Assembly (NCBI RefSeq): GCF_016839145.1
Contig: NZ_CP069303.1
Span: forward strand, 248,001-312,000
DNA: 64,000 nt
Direction: 5' to 3'
DNA from: Shinella sp. PSBB067
GTDB taxonomy: Bacteria > Pseudomonadota > Alphaproteobacteria > Rhizobiales > Rhizobiaceae
Numbering within the stretch: position 1 is the first letter of the stretch; every line of letters begins with the position of its first letter. Positions 8,918 to 18,081 of the stretch are shown here, piece after piece. Both the position numbers and the translations under genes were made by a program. The notes beneath the pieces were generated by a model. That model saw only the letters and a list, made by a program, of their open reading frames with translations. It was not told where the DNA came from and did no database searches.

Positions 8918-9745
8918 ATGAGCTACAAATCCATTCTCGTGAATCTGGACGTCGACGGTTCGATCGCCTCTATCGTGAAGACGGCGGTGGAGGTGGCGCG
9001 GGGCTCGAATGCCAGGCTGATCGGCTTCTGCGCGGCCGACGCCTATCTGCCCGTGACGGGGCCGGAGGGCGCGGTGCTGGCGGCCGAGGTGATGCGGCAG
9101 ATGCAGGATGACGACCGCCGGCGCTTCAGTGAGTTACGCGAGGAATTCGAGAAACTGGTCTTCGGCGCGGTCGAGACGGAATGGCGCGATGCGCAGGAAA
9201 ATCCGACATATGCACTCGTGCAGGTGTCGAGGATGGCCGATCTCATCCTGACTGAGGCGAGGGAGGGCGCGGCGACCGGCAACCGGTCCCGCATGGCCGA
9301 TCCGGCAAGTGTCGTGTTGCAGGCGGGCCGTCCGCTTCTGATCGCCGGCGCCGGCGCCGGCGCAGCGCCCGCCCCGGGCCGCAAGGTCGCCATCGCCTGG
9401 AAGGACGCGCGCGAAGCGCGGCGCGCGGTGGTGGATGCGGTGCCGCTGCTGCGGCATGCCGAGGAGGTAACCGTCGTCACCGTCGCCGCGACGATCGACC
9501 AGTGGGCCCGCGAGGGGGTCGCCGACGTCGCCGCGTTTCTCGCAAGTCATGGCATCACGGCGCGCAAGGAGGCCATCGAAAGCGCGCGGGAAAGCGAGAG
9601 GCTGCTCGAATTCATCGACGCGAACGAGATCGACCTCGTCGTTTCGGGCGCCTTCGGCCACAGCCGCCTGCGCGAATGGGCGTTCGGCGGCGTCACCCGC
9701 TCGCTGCTGGACGAAAAGCGCCTCAACCGCTTCATGTCGAGCTGA
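8918..9745 (+). CDS. tandem universal stress protein (UspA family)
   Basis: The 275-residue protein holds two Usp domains, roughly 1-145 and 150-275. The second has the nucleotide-binding signature (SGAFGHSRLREWAFGGVTRSLL) close to the C terminus; the first lacks a complete one. Start ATG 8918 has GGAGGAACG upstream. It is transcribed away from the ADH-GNAT gene and may share its FNR-type site. Tandem Usp proteins in related bacteria are commonly induced under anoxia or starvation. Cytoplasmic; the ligand is probably ATP or AMP, from the family motif. Confidence 0.88.
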   Translation: MSYKSILVNLDVDGSIASIVKTAVEVARGSNARLIGFCAADAYLPVTGPEGAVLAAEVMRQMQDDDRRRFSELREEFEKLVFGAVETEWRDAQENPTYALVQVSRMADLILTEAREGAATGNRSRMADPASVVLQAGRPLLIAGAGAGAAPAPGRKVAIAWKDAREARRAVVDAVPLLRHAEEVTVVTVAATIDQWAREGVADVAAFLASHGITARKEAIESARESERLLEFIDANEIDLVVSGAFGHSRLREWAFGGVTRSLLDEKRLNRFMSS

Positions 9746-9821
9746 GCGGCGGGAGGCGGTGTCGCCCGGCGAGGGATCGATGTAATTTGCGGAACGAATC
9801 GCCACTTCGATCCGCAGGCCC

Positions 9822-10472
9822 ATGGAAACGTCGCTTTACATGCCCGTCAAAGGCTTTCTCGAGAAGGCCGGTTATGTCGTCAAGGGAGAGGTCGCCGGCT
9901 GCGACATCGTCGGTCTCAGCGATGCCGATCCGCCCGTGCTGGTCGTCTGCGAGCTCAAGCTGAGCTTCAACCTGGAACTGATCCTCCAGGCCGTGGACCG
10001 GGCCGCGGTATCGGACGAGGTCTGGATCGCCGCAAGGGTTTCGGCAAGAGGCCGGGGGCGGGAGGCGGACAAGCGCTACCGCGATCTCTGCCGCAGGCTC
10101 GGCATCGGCATGCTCGCCATCTCCGATGCCGGCGAGGTCAGCGTCATCGTCGGCTCCGTTTCGCCCATGCCGCGGACCAACCCGAAACGGCGTTCGCGGC
10201 TCATGCGCGAGCACCAGAAGCGGCGCGGCGATCCCGCGCTCGGCGGCAGCACGCGCGCGCCCGTCATGACCGCCTACCGCCAGCAGGCGCTCGGCTGCGC
10301 GGCGGCGCTGGCGGCGGGACCGCTGCGCGTGCGCGAGGTGAGGGCCGGCGTACCGGAAGCCGGGAAGATCCTCCTTTCCAACGTCTACGGCTGGTTCGAC
10401 CGGCTCGACCGGGGCGTCTACGGCCTGACGGATGCAGGCCGCGAGGCCCTGCTCAGATGGCCGCAGCCGTAA
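9822..10472 (+). CDS. DUF2161-family PD-(D/E)XK nuclease-fold protein
   Basis: A 216-residue cytoplasmic protein. The N-terminal half has a PD-(D/E)XK-like arrangement: D28 in CDIVGL, then E44 and K46 in CELKLSF, followed by a helix with QAVDR. This matches the DUF2161 group of predicted phosphodiesterases. The C-terminal third (about 150-216) looks like a small winged-helix segment ending in DAGREALL. It stands alone between the stress gene and the convergent ABC operon. Its substrate and role are unknown to me; the domain call is from motif recognition only. Confidence 0.7.
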   Translation: METSLYMPVKGFLEKAGYVVKGEVAGCDIVGLSDADPPVLVVCELKLSFNLELILQAVDRAAVSDEVWIAARVSARGRGREADKRYRDLCRRLGIGMLAISDAGEVSVIVGSVSPMPRTNPKRRSRLMREHQKRRGDPALGGSTRAPVMTAYRQQALGCAAALAAGPLRVREVRAGVPEAGKILLSNVYGWFDRLDRGVYGLTDAGREALLRWPQP

Positions 10473-10500
10473 GAGCGCTTCGGCCGACGGCGGCCCGGGA

Positions 10501-11319
10501 TCACGCCTGCCGCAGGCGCCGGATGAGGTTCAGCGCGAGGAACAGCGCGATGGAAACGGTGGTGAGCAGGCTCGCCGCCGCCATGATCGTCGGGTTGATC
10601 TGGTCGCGAATGCCGGAGAACATCTGCACCGGCAGGGTGCGCTGTTCGGCGCCCGTCAGGAAGAGGGCGACGATCACCTCGTCGAAGGAGACGGCGAAGG
10701 CGAGCAGCGCGCCGGAGACGATGCCGGGCAGGATCAGCGGCAGCGTGACGGCGAAGAAGACGCTGACGGGTCCCGCGCCGAGGCTCGCGCCGGCTCGCGA
10801 GAGGTTGGCGTCATAGGTGGAAAGGGCCGACAGCACCGTGACGACGACGAAGGGGATGGAAAGCGCCGCATGGGCGAGCACCAGCCCGGTGCGCGTATTG
10901 GTAAGCCCCAGCGAACCGAAGAACATGTAGGCCCCGACGGCGACGATGACGACGGGCATGATCATCGGCGAGATCATCAGCGCCATGACCGCCTTTCGCG
11001 CCGGAAAGCCCGGCCGGCTGATGCCAAGCGCTGCGAGCGTGCCGAGCAGCGTGGCGAGCGCCGTGCTGCAGGCGGCCGCGACGAGGCTGTTGAAAAGGCT
11101 CTGCGTCCAGCGCGCGTTCTCGAAGAAATCCGCATACCAGCGCCAGGAATAGTCCTGGATCGGGAAGGTGAAGAACGGATCCTTCGAGACGGAGAGCGGG
11201 AAGACGACGAAGAGCGGCCCGATCAGGAAGACGAGCACGGCGAAGGCGAAGGCGACGACGGCGAGGCGGCAGAGCCGTTCGCCGCGGGTTGCGTAAGCGG
11301 GAAGCCACATTGTTCTCAC
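10501..11319 (-). CDS. ABC transporter inner-membrane permease (PotC type)
   Basis: The 272-residue protein has about six membrane helices and the permease EAA-like loop (RAGASLGAGPVSVFFAVTLPL, around residues 170-190) that contacts the ATPase. It resembles the second permease of spermidine/putrescine-type importers. Codon 11319 is a GTG overlapping the upstream permease stop (GTGA), which suggests translational coupling; the ATG at 11310 is an alternative start. It is the last gene of the four-gene operon 14757-10501. Confidence 0.9.
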   Translation of the reverse strand: MRTMWLPAYATRGERLCRLAVVAFAFAVLVFLIGPLFVVFPLSVSKDPFFTFPIQDYSWRWYADFFENARWTQSLFNSLVAAACSTALATLLGTLAALGISRPGFPARKAVMALMISPMIMPVVIVAVGAYMFFGSLGLTNTRTGLVLAHAALSIPFVVVTVLSALSTYDANLSRAGASLGAGPVSVFFAVTLPLILPGIVSGALLAFAVSFDEVIVALFLTGAEQRTLPVQMFSGIRDQINPTIMAAASLLTTVSIALFLALNLIRRLRQA

Positions 11320-12563
11320 CCGAGCTTGATGCGCTCCGCGCCGACGAGGCGCAGGAACAGGAGATAGATGGAAAGCGTCATGACGAGGAGCAGGCAGGCG
11401 AGCGCGGCGGCCATGCCCCAGTTCAGGTCGCGGTTGATGTAGGTGGCGATGAAGTTGGACATCATCTGGTCGCGCGGGCCGCCGACCAGCGCCGGCGTGA
11501 CGTAGTAGCCGAGCGACAGGATGAAGGTCATCAGGCAGCCGGCGGCAACGCCCGGCAGCGTCTGCGGCGCATAGACCAGCCAGAAGGCGAAGAAGGGCGG
11601 TGCGCCGAGCGAGCGGGCGGCCCGCATCTGCCCTTCCGGAATGGACTTCATGACGCTGAGGATCGGCAGGATCGTGAAGGGAAGCTGGATATGCGTCATC
11701 GCCGTGACGGTGCCGAAGCGGGTCAGCATGAGCTGGAGCTTTTCCGTGGTGAGGCCGAGCGCCAGGAGGATCTGGTTGATCACCCCGTCCGTCTGCAACA
11801 GCACGACCCAGGCGGTGGTGCGCACCAGAAGCGACGTCCAGAGCGGCAGCAGCACGAGGAGCAGCAGGAATCCGGCGATGCGCGACGGCGCCAGCGAGAT
11901 GACATAGGCCGTGGGAAAGCCGAGGACGAGCGTCGCGGCGGTCACGAGGGCCGCGATCCAGAGCGTGCGCCCGAGAATGTCGAGGAACACCGCCTGGCTC
12001 GCCTCCACCCGCTCGATGCCGCCGGAGGCGTCCTGCGCGAGGTCGACGGATGTCAGCAGGTAATAGGGCGTGACGGCGCTGCCGTTGCGCTTGATGATCG
12101 CCCAGAGGTCGGGACTGGCCCAGACCGGATCGAGCGCCGCAAATTGCGGGGCGAGGGCGCCATCCTTGAGATTGCCGAGATGGCGGACCACGGACATGAT
12201 GCGGCTGCGCATGCCGGCGCTTTCGTAGTTCAGCCGCTTGCCGAGCGATGCGGCGGTGTTGTCCTCCTTCGCGCGGGCAAGGTCGGCGGCAAGCGCGGCG
12301 AAGGCCTCTTCGCCCGGCGTGGCGCGCCCGTCCCAGCCGTCGAGCGCGGCGACGGTCTGCGGCAGGACGCTGCGGACCTCCGGGTTGCGCACGGCGGTGG
12401 TGAGGAAGAGGCCGATCGGGGCGGCGAAGGTGACGACGAGGAAGAGGAGCGCGGGCAGCGCGAGGGCGAAGGCGCGAAGGCGGTTCGGCCGCTCGGCCCG
12501 GCGCAGGGCCGCGCCGAGGCTGGCCGAAGCGGGCGGAACGGCAAGGGAGAGGATCTCTGTCAT
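11316..12563 (-). CDS. ABC transporter inner-membrane permease (PotB type)
   Basis: A permease of 415 residues, longer than the usual 280-300 for PotB. The extra length is a periplasmic insertion of about 130 residues between the first helix (about 25-50) and the remaining five. The EAA-like loop is AARSLGAPPFFAFWLVYAPQTLPG. I chose ATG 12563, which follows the ATPase stop by 2 bp; the frame can be extended upstream but would run into the ATPase gene. Large first-loop insertions occur in a subgroup of PotB-like permeases of Rhizobiales. It pairs with the PotC-type permease in one importer. Confidence 0.9.
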   Translation of the reverse strand: MTEILSLAVPPASASLGAALRRAERPNRLRAFALALPALLFLVVTFAAPIGLFLTTAVRNPEVRSVLPQTVAALDGWDGRATPGEEAFAALAADLARAKEDNTAASLGKRLNYESAGMRSRIMSVVRHLGNLKDGALAPQFAALDPVWASPDLWAIIKRNGSAVTPYYLLTSVDLAQDASGGIERVEASQAVFLDILGRTLWIAALVTAATLVLGFPTAYVISLAPSRIAGFLLLLVLLPLWTSLLVRTTAWVVLLQTDGVINQILLALGLTTEKLQLMLTRFGTVTAMTHIQLPFTILPILSVMKSIPEGQMRAARSLGAPPFFAFWLVYAPQTLPGVAAGCLMTFILSLGYYVTPALVGGPRDQMMSNFIATYINRDLNWGMAAALACLLLVMTLSIYLLFLRLVGAERIKLG

Positions 12564-12565
12564 GG

Positions 12566-13702
12566 CTACCTCGTCAGCGTTCGGCAATCGGCGGCGAAAC
12601 AGGCCATACCGATGCGGCTTCCCGGCAGGATCGCCGCGCCCTCGGCTGCCGGCACGGAAGCGACGAGCCGCTCGCTGCCGAAGGCCTCCAGCGTCAGCCG
12701 CACCCGGTCTCCGAGGAAGGTCCTGTCGAGGACGCGGGCGGGGATACGGTTTTCGGCGTCTCTACGGTCGGGGCCGTCGAGGCCGAGCCGCTCGGGGCGG
12801 AGCGAGACCGTGAGGTCCGCGCGCGCCTGGCCGGACGGCCCGGTCGTGAAGAGCCGCGTGCCGTCCGGCATCCGCACGACGCCGAGACCGTTCTCCGTTC
12901 CGGCGAATTCGCAGGCAAGCGTGTTGTTGTCGCCGATGAAGCCGGCGACGAAGCGGTTTTCCGGCCGGTCGTAGAGCGTCATCGGGTCGGAAAGCTGCTG
13001 GATGCGCCCCTCGTGGAAGACCGCGATGCGGTCCGACATGGTGAGCGCTTCCGACTGGTCGTGCGTCACATAGACCATGGTGATGCCGAGCTGCTGCTGG
13101 ATCCGCCTGATCTCGACCTGCATGTGCTCGCGCAATTGCTTGTCGAGCGCGCCGAGCGGCTCGTCCATCAGGATCAGTTTCGGCTTGAACACCATGGCGC
13201 GGGCGAGCGCGACGCGCTGCTGCTGCCCGCCGGAAAGCTGCGCCGGGCGGCGTTCGCCAAGGCCGGTGAGCTTGACCATGGAAAGCGCTTCCTTGACCCG
13301 GCGCTTTGCCTCCGCTCCCCTGATGCCGCGATAGCGCAGCGGGAAGCCGACATTCTCGGCCACCGTCATATGCGGGAAGAGCGCATAGTTCTGGAAGACG
13401 AAGCCGATGTCGCGGCGCTCCGGCGGCAGGCGTTCCACGGCCTGCCCTTCGAGCAGGATGCGCCCGCTCGTCGGCTGCTCGAAGCCGCCGAGTATCATCA
13501 GCGTCGTCGTCTTGCCGGAGCCGGAAGGCCCGAGCATGGTGAGGAATTCGCCGCGCCGCACCGCAAGGTTCAGGTCCTCGACGACGAGCGTGCGCCCGTC
13601 ATAGGTCTTCTGCACGCGCTCGAAGGCGACCATGGTCTCGCTGGTGCTCGTGGTCGGCGGCGCCTCGCCGAGGCGCCCCCTTTCCATCGTCATCGTGTTC
13701 AT
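12566..13702 (-). CDS. ABC transporter ATPase (PotA type)
   Basis: The 378-residue ATPase has Walker A GPSGSGKTT (about residue 60), signature [14 protein letters not shown], Walker B LILMDEP and the H-loop THDQ. A C-terminal TOBE-type domain covers about 270-378. The frame stays open far upstream through the binding-protein gene, but ATG 13702 begins the natural protein and lies 11 bp after the stop of that gene. It powers the PotBC-like permease pair downstream. Confidence 0.93.
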   Translation of the reverse strand: MNTMTMERGRLGEAPPTTSTSETMVAFERVQKTYDGRTLVVEDLNLAVRRGEFLTMLGPSGSGKTTTLMILGGFEQPTSGRILLEGQAVERLPPERRDIGFVFQNYALFPHMTVAENVGFPLRYRGIRGAEAKRRVKEALSMVKLTGLGERRPAQLSGGQQQRVALARAMVFKPKLILMDEPLGALDKQLREHMQVEIRRIQQQLGITMVYVTHDQSEALTMSDRIAVFHEGRIQQLSDPMTLYDRPENRFVAGFIGDNNTLACEFAGTENGLGVVRMPDGTRLFTTGPSGQARADLTVSLRPERLGLDGPDRRDAENRIPARVLDRTFLGDRVRLTLEAFGSERLVASVPAAEGAAILPGSRIGMACFAADCRTLTR

Positions 13703-13713
13703 CCGCGCGCTCC

Positions 13714-14757
13714 TCAGTTGGAAAGCCAGGTGGTGAAGCGCTTGCGGATCTCGTCGCCATGGTCCGCCCAGAAGGCGTTGTCGAGCGTCAGGGAGGTCGT
13801 CAGGTTCTCCGGGCTGGTCGGCAGGTTCCTGGCATCGTCGGAGGCCACTTCCGCGGCGGCCGTCGTGCGGACGGGGCCGTAGGGGATGTATTTCGCGATG
13901 CCGGCCAGCACCTTCGGCTCGACGGCGAAATGGATGAAGGCGAGCGAGCCCTCCATGTCCTTCGCGCCCTTCGGGATGACCCAGTAGTTGGAATCGAGGA
14001 TCTGGTTGTCCCAGACGATGCCGAAATGGCGCCCTTCCTTGTTGGCGTTGAAGATGCGCCCGTTCCATGCCGTCGTCATGGTCACCTCGCCCGAGGCGAG
14101 GATCTGCGGGGCCTGCGCGCCCGCCTCCCACCAGACGATCTCCTTCTTGATCGTGTCGAGCTTGGCGAAGGCGCGGTCGAGGCCCTCGGGCGTGGCGAGC
14201 ACCGCATAGACATCCTGCGGGGCGACGCCGTCGGCCAGCAGCGCGAATTCGAGATTGGTCGCCGGGTTCTTCCAAAGGCCGCGCTTGCCGGGGAAATTCG
14301 CAAGGTCGAAGAGATCGGCCAGCTTCGTCGGCGGCTTGGCGAGCTTGTCCTTGTCATAGGAAAGGATCGTCGCATAGACGATCGTGCCGACGCCGCAGTC
14401 CGACGTCGTGCCGTCGAGCCAGTCCGATTTCGGCCCGATCTTTTCCCAGTCGATCGTTTCGAAAATGCCCTCGTCGCAGCCCTGCAGCAGCGTCGGGGCG
14501 TCGACGTCGACGACGTCGATGGTCGTGTTGCCGCTGTCGATCATCGCCTTGATCTTGGCGATCTCGCCGCCGTATTCCTGCTCGGAGACGGGCCTTCCGG
14601 TCTCCTCGGCATAGGCGGTGAACACCGCCTTTCTCTGGGCTTCCTGATAGGCGCCGCCGAAACTCATGACGGAAAGCGGCTCGGCGGCCATCGTCGTGCC
14701 GAGCGCGAGGCAATAGGCAAGCGTCGCCGCTGCCAGGAACATGCGTGTTCTGAACAT
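13714..14757 (-). CDS. periplasmic binding protein of PotD-type ABC importer
   Basis: A 347-residue protein with a clear signal peptide (cleavage about residue 24-25, TMAAEP). The mature part is a two-lobe type II binding fold, with the early segment LSVMSFGGAYQEAQRKAVF and YGGEIAKIKAMI typical of polyamine-class binding proteins. AGAGGAATTTCC precedes ATG 14757. It is the first gene of the operon and would be made in excess over the membrane parts. The substrate is uncertain: polyamines, or another small cationic or organic compound. Confidence 0.9.
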   Translation of the reverse strand: MFRTRMFLAAATLAYCLALGTTMAAEPLSVMSFGGAYQEAQRKAVFTAYAEETGRPVSEQEYGGEIAKIKAMIDSGNTTIDVVDVDAPTLLQGCDEGIFETIDWEKIGPKSDWLDGTTSDCGVGTIVYATILSYDKDKLAKPPTKLADLFDLANFPGKRGLWKNPATNLEFALLADGVAPQDVYAVLATPEGLDRAFAKLDTIKKEIVWWEAGAQAPQILASGEVTMTTAWNGRIFNANKEGRHFGIVWDNQILDSNYWVIPKGAKDMEGSLAFIHFAVEPKVLAGIAKYIPYGPVRTTAAAEVASDDARNLPTSPENLTTSLTLDNAFWADHGDEIRKRFTTWLSN

Positions 14758-14835
14758 GGAAATTCCTCTCTGGAGACAGATCTGATGTACCCGTCACAGC
14801 GCCCGTCTTGCTTGCGGGCTATGGGGAAAGCCTAT

Positions 14836-14874
14836 GTTGCGACATGCCGCGGCGCAAATAAGTTGCTGTCATGC
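14836..14874 (-). promoter_or_regulatory. AraC-type direct repeat upstream of the PotD-type operon
   Basis: Two direct repeats, GTTGCGACATGC (14836-14847) and GTTGCTGTCATGC (14862-14874) as read on the plus strand, lie 26 bp apart. They sit between the AraC-family gene stop and the ABC operon start. Tandem half-sites of this kind are normal targets of AraC-family activators. The adjacent regulator gene is the obvious candidate; direct evidence is lacking. Confidence 0.45.
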
Positions 14875-14889
14875 GAACATGAGCGCTGC

Positions 14890-15900
14890 TTATCGGTGCG
14901 CCGCAGTCTCCCGGCGAAAGGCCGCCGGGCTCCTTGCCGTCCACTTGCGAAAGGCGCGGTGGAAGGCGCTGGGCTCGGAAAAGCCGAGCCGCGCGGCGAT
15001 CTCGCCCACCCCGAGCGCCGTGGTCTGCAGCATCTCGATTGCAAGGTCGCGCCGGATCTCGTCGCGGATGGCGGCATAATTCTGGCCCTCGGCGTGCAGG
15101 CGGTGGCGCAGCGTCGAGGGCGACATGTGCATCTGCGCGGCGAGATCGTCGAACGCGCTCCAGGAGGCGGGCGGCGCCTGCCGCAGCCGCTTGCGCACGC
15201 TCGCGGCAAGGCCGGCATCGTAGCGGTAGCGCACGAGGATGTTGGCGGGGGCGTTGCGCAGGAACTGCCGTAGCGCCAGCTCGCTGCGCGCGACCGGCAG
15301 CTTCAGCATGGCGGCATCGAAGGCGAGCCTGCTCGCCGGCTGGGAAAAGCGCACGGGCGCGCCGAAGAAAAGCCGGTAGTCCGCGCCGTTTTCCGGCTCG
15401 CCGCAGCGGAAATCGACCATCCGCAGCGGAATGCGCCGCCCGATGAGCCAGCAGGTGATGCCGTGCAGCAGGATCCAGTAGGTGCGGTAGGCGAAGGCGG
15501 AGCGCGGGCCGTCCTGGTCGCGGAGCACGATCTGGGCAAGGCCGTCGGCGACTTCGAGATGGCCTTGCGGGTCTTCCAGCACGACGTTGAGGAAGCGCAG
15601 CGCGCGCCGCAGCGCCTGGTCGAGGGTTCTTGCATGCAGGATGCAGTGGCAGAGCAGCGTGAAGCTGCCGCGCCGCATCGGCCGCCCGCCCATGCCGAAG
15701 AATTCGTCGTCCATCTCCGCCGCGATGGCGAGCCACAGCGCGCCGTAGCTTTCGGCGGAGACCGGCGCGTCGATGCGGGCGGGAAGGCCGACCGCCGCCA
15801 GCACCGTCTCCGGCGCCTTGCCCTGCCGCTTCAGGCAGTCGATCGCCTCCTCCACGAAGAAGGGCGAGATCATCCGCCGTCCGGTTTCCGTCATCGTCAT
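14890..15900 (-). CDS. AraC-family transcriptional regulator (OruR-like)
   Basis: A regulator of 336 residues. The N-terminal 230 residues resemble the arabinose-binding-type sensor domain found in OruR/GadX-like regulators. The C-terminal about 100 residues hold two helix-turn-helix motifs (FDDLAAQMHMSPSTLRHRLHAEG and VGEIAARLGFSEPSAFHRAFRKW), ending SPAAFRRE. I chose ATG 15900; a TTG three codons upstream is possible. It lies in the same direction as the PotD-type operon 132 bp downstream and diverges from the branched-chain catabolic operon, so it could control either. The repeats at 14836-14874 favour the transporter. Confidence 0.88.
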   Translation of the reverse strand: MTMTETGRRMISPFFVEEAIDCLKRQGKAPETVLAAVGLPARIDAPVSAESYGALWLAIAAEMDDEFFGMGGRPMRRGSFTLLCHCILHARTLDQALRRALRFLNVVLEDPQGHLEVADGLAQIVLRDQDGPRSAFAYRTYWILLHGITCWLIGRRIPLRMVDFRCGEPENGADYRLFFGAPVRFSQPASRLAFDAAMLKLPVARSELALRQFLRNAPANILVRYRYDAGLAASVRKRLRQAPPASWSAFDDLAAQMHMSPSTLRHRLHAEGQNYAAIRDEIRRDLAIEMLQTTALGVGEIAARLGFSEPSAFHRAFRKWTARSPAAFRRETAAHR

Positions 15901-16089
15901 GGCCCGCAAGATGTGGTAAAAGTGGCCGATGGTTCAAGACGCTTCGGTCATCGCATGCAATATCGCACCGTCATAGACTAGGGCAAGACGGATGGGCGAT
16001 GGCCCCTGTCGAGGCTGTGCGGCTTGGGAGGGCCGCACGGCATGCCGATCCGGTCCTAGGGAATTCGGATGCGCTGGAGGAGAGCAGCC

Positions 16090-16857
16090 ATGTTGATCCG
16101 CGGAAAAACCTTTCTCGTCACCGGCGGCGGTTCCGGCCTCGGCGCGGCGGTTGCGCGCATGCTGGTGGGCGAGGGCGCGCATGTCGTGATCGCCGACGTC
16201 AATGTCGATGCCGGCCGTGGCATCGTCGGCGAGCTTGGGACCGGCGCAGCCTTCATCCAGACCGACGTGACGCAGGAGACGGACGGCCAGGCCGCCGTCG
16301 ATCTGGCGCTGGAACGCTTCGGCCATCTGCACGGGCTGGTCAATTGCGCGGGCGTCGCGCCCGGCGAGAAGGTGCTCGGCCGCGACGGGCCGCACCGGCT
16401 CGACAGCTTTGCCCGCACCGTCGGCATCAACCTCATCGGCACCTTCAACATGACCCGCCTCGCGGCGGCGGCCATCGCGAAGGAAGAGCCGGAGGCGGAC
16501 GGCGAGCGGGGGATTGTTATCAACACGGCCTCGGTCGCGGCCTTCGACGGCCAGATCGGGCAGGCGGCCTATGCGGCCTCCAAGGGCGGCGTTGCCGCCA
16601 TGACGCTGCCGGTCGCCCGCGAGCTGGCCCGCCACGGCATCCGTGTCGTCTCCATCGCGCCGGGGATTTTCCAGACGCCGATGATGGCCGGCATGCCGCA
16701 GGAAGTGCAGGATTCGCTCGGGCGGAGCGTGCCTTTTCCGCAGCGTCTCGGCAAGCCGGTGGAATTTGCCGCCTTGGTGCGCCACATCTGTGAGAACGTC
16801 ATGCTGAATGGCGAGGTCATCCGCCTCGACGGCGCGCTGCGCATGGCGCCGCGCTGA
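16090..16857 (+). CDS. short-chain dehydrogenase, 3-hydroxyacyl-CoA dehydrogenase type II-like
   Basis: The 255-residue SDR has the NAD motif [12 protein letters not shown], and the catalytic S...YAASK ([24 protein letters not shown]). Its length and sequence match the HSD17B10 / 2-methyl-3-hydroxybutyryl-CoA dehydrogenase group, which acts in isoleucine breakdown. Start ATG 16090 follows GGAGGAGA. It is the first gene of a tight operon reaching to 26170, which supports this role. Other SDR substrates remain possible. Confidence 0.85.
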   Translation: MLIRGKTFLVTGGGSGLGAAVARMLVGEGAHVVIADVNVDAGRGIVGELGTGAAFIQTDVTQETDGQAAVDLALERFGHLHGLVNCAGVAPGEKVLGRDGPHRLDSFARTVGINLIGTFNMTRLAAAAIAKEEPEADGERGIVINTASVAAFDGQIGQAAYAASKGGVAAMTLPVARELARHGIRVVSIAPGIFQTPMMAGMPQEVQDSLGRSVPFPQRLGKPVEFAALVRHICENVMLNGEVIRLDGALRMAPR

Positions 16858-16869
16858 GGGAGTTTCGAT

Positions 16870-18057
16870 ATGGTTCTGCAGGATCCCATCGTCATCGTCG
16901 GTTCGGCCCGCACCCCGATGGGCGGCTTCCAGGGCGACCTCGGGCATGCCACCGCGCCGGAGCTCGGCGCCGCCGCGATCCGCGCGGCGCTCACGCGCAG
17001 CGGCGTCGCCCCCGATGTGGTGGAGGAGACGGTGTTCGGCTGCGTGCTGCCGGCTGGGCAGGGGCAGGCGCCCGCGCGGCAGGCCGCCATCGGCGCGGGC
17101 CTGCCCTTCGCGGCCGGGGCGACGACGGTCAACAAGATGTGCGGCTCGGGCATGAAGGCCGTGATGCTGGCGCATGATCTCATCGCCGCCGGCAGTGCCT
17201 CGGTCGCGGTCGCCGGCGGCATGGAGAGCATGACCAACGCGCCTTACCTGCTCGACCGCGCCCGTGGCGGCTACCGGCTCGGCCATGGCCGCGTCATCGA
17301 CCACATGTTCCTCGACGGCCTCGAAGACGCCTATGACAAGGGGCGCCTGATGGGCACCTTCGCCGAGGACTGCGCCGAGGCCTACCAGTTCACCCGCCCG
17401 GCGCAGGACGACTATGCCGTCACCTCCCTGACCCGCGCCCGCAGCGCCATCGAGACGGGCGCATTCGACGCCGAGATCGTTCCCGTCACCGTGAAGGCCG
17501 GCCGCTCCGAGACCGTCGTCAGCCGCGACGAGCAGCCCGGCAAGGCCAGGCTGGAGAAAATCCCGACGCTGAAGCCGGCCTTCCGCGAGAACGGCACGGT
17601 AACGGCGGCCAACGCCTCCTCGATCTCGGACGGCGCGGCCGCGCTGGTGCTGATGCGGCGCTCCCGGGCGGAGCGCGAGGGCCTGAGGCCGCTCGCCACC
17701 ATCGTCGGCCACGCGACGCACGCGCAGGCGCCCAACCTCTTCGCGACCGCGCCCATCGGCGCGCTGCGCAGGCTTGGCGAGCGCACCGGCTGGGACCTTG
17801 GGGATGTCGACCTCTTCGAAATCAACGAGGCCTTCGCCGTCGTCGCCATGGCGGCGATGCGCGATCTCGACCTGCCGCATGCCAAGGTCAATGTCCACGG
17901 CGGCGCCTGCGCGCTCGGCCATCCCATCGGCGCATCGGGTGCGCGCGTGCTCGTCACGCTGCTTGCTGCGCTGGAGCGCTACGATCTGCGGCGCGGCATG
18001 GCGACGCTCTGCATCGGCGGCGGCGAGGCGACGGCGGTGGCCATCGAGCGGCACTGA
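16870..18057 (+). CDS. acetyl-CoA C-acyltransferase (thiolase)
   Basis: The 395-residue thiolase has the acyl-accepting cysteine in NKMCGSGMKAVM (about residue 90), the histidine motif GGACALGHPIGASGAR (about 345) and the C-terminal cysteine in CIGGGEATA. It lies 12 bp after the SDR gene. In this operon it most likely cleaves 2-methylacetoacetyl-CoA to acetyl-CoA and propionyl-CoA at the end of isoleucine degradation; acetoacetyl-CoA is also a likely substrate. The thiolase call is very secure, the preferred substrate is inferred. Confidence 0.94.
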   Translation: MVLQDPIVIVGSARTPMGGFQGDLGHATAPELGAAAIRAALTRSGVAPDVVEETVFGCVLPAGQGQAPARQAAIGAGLPFAAGATTVNKMCGSGMKAVMLAHDLIAAGSASVAVAGGMESMTNAPYLLDRARGGYRLGHGRVIDHMFLDGLEDAYDKGRLMGTFAEDCAEAYQFTRPAQDDYAVTSLTRARSAIETGAFDAEIVPVTVKAGRSETVVSRDEQPGKARLEKIPTLKPAFRENGTVTAANASSISDGAAALVLMRRSRAEREGLRPLATIVGHATHAQAPNLFATAPIGALRRLGERTGWDLGDVDLFEINEAFAVVAMAAMRDLDLPHAKVNVHGGACALGHPIGASGARVLVTLLAALERYDLRRGMATLCIGGGEATAVAIERH

Positions 18058-18081
18058 GCGGTTTGGGGAGGAGACCGGACC

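Noticed and set aside
13703..14275. Upstream extension of the PotA-type ATPase frame
   Set aside because: The extension is out of frame over the binding-protein gene; the ATPase starts naturally at 13702.
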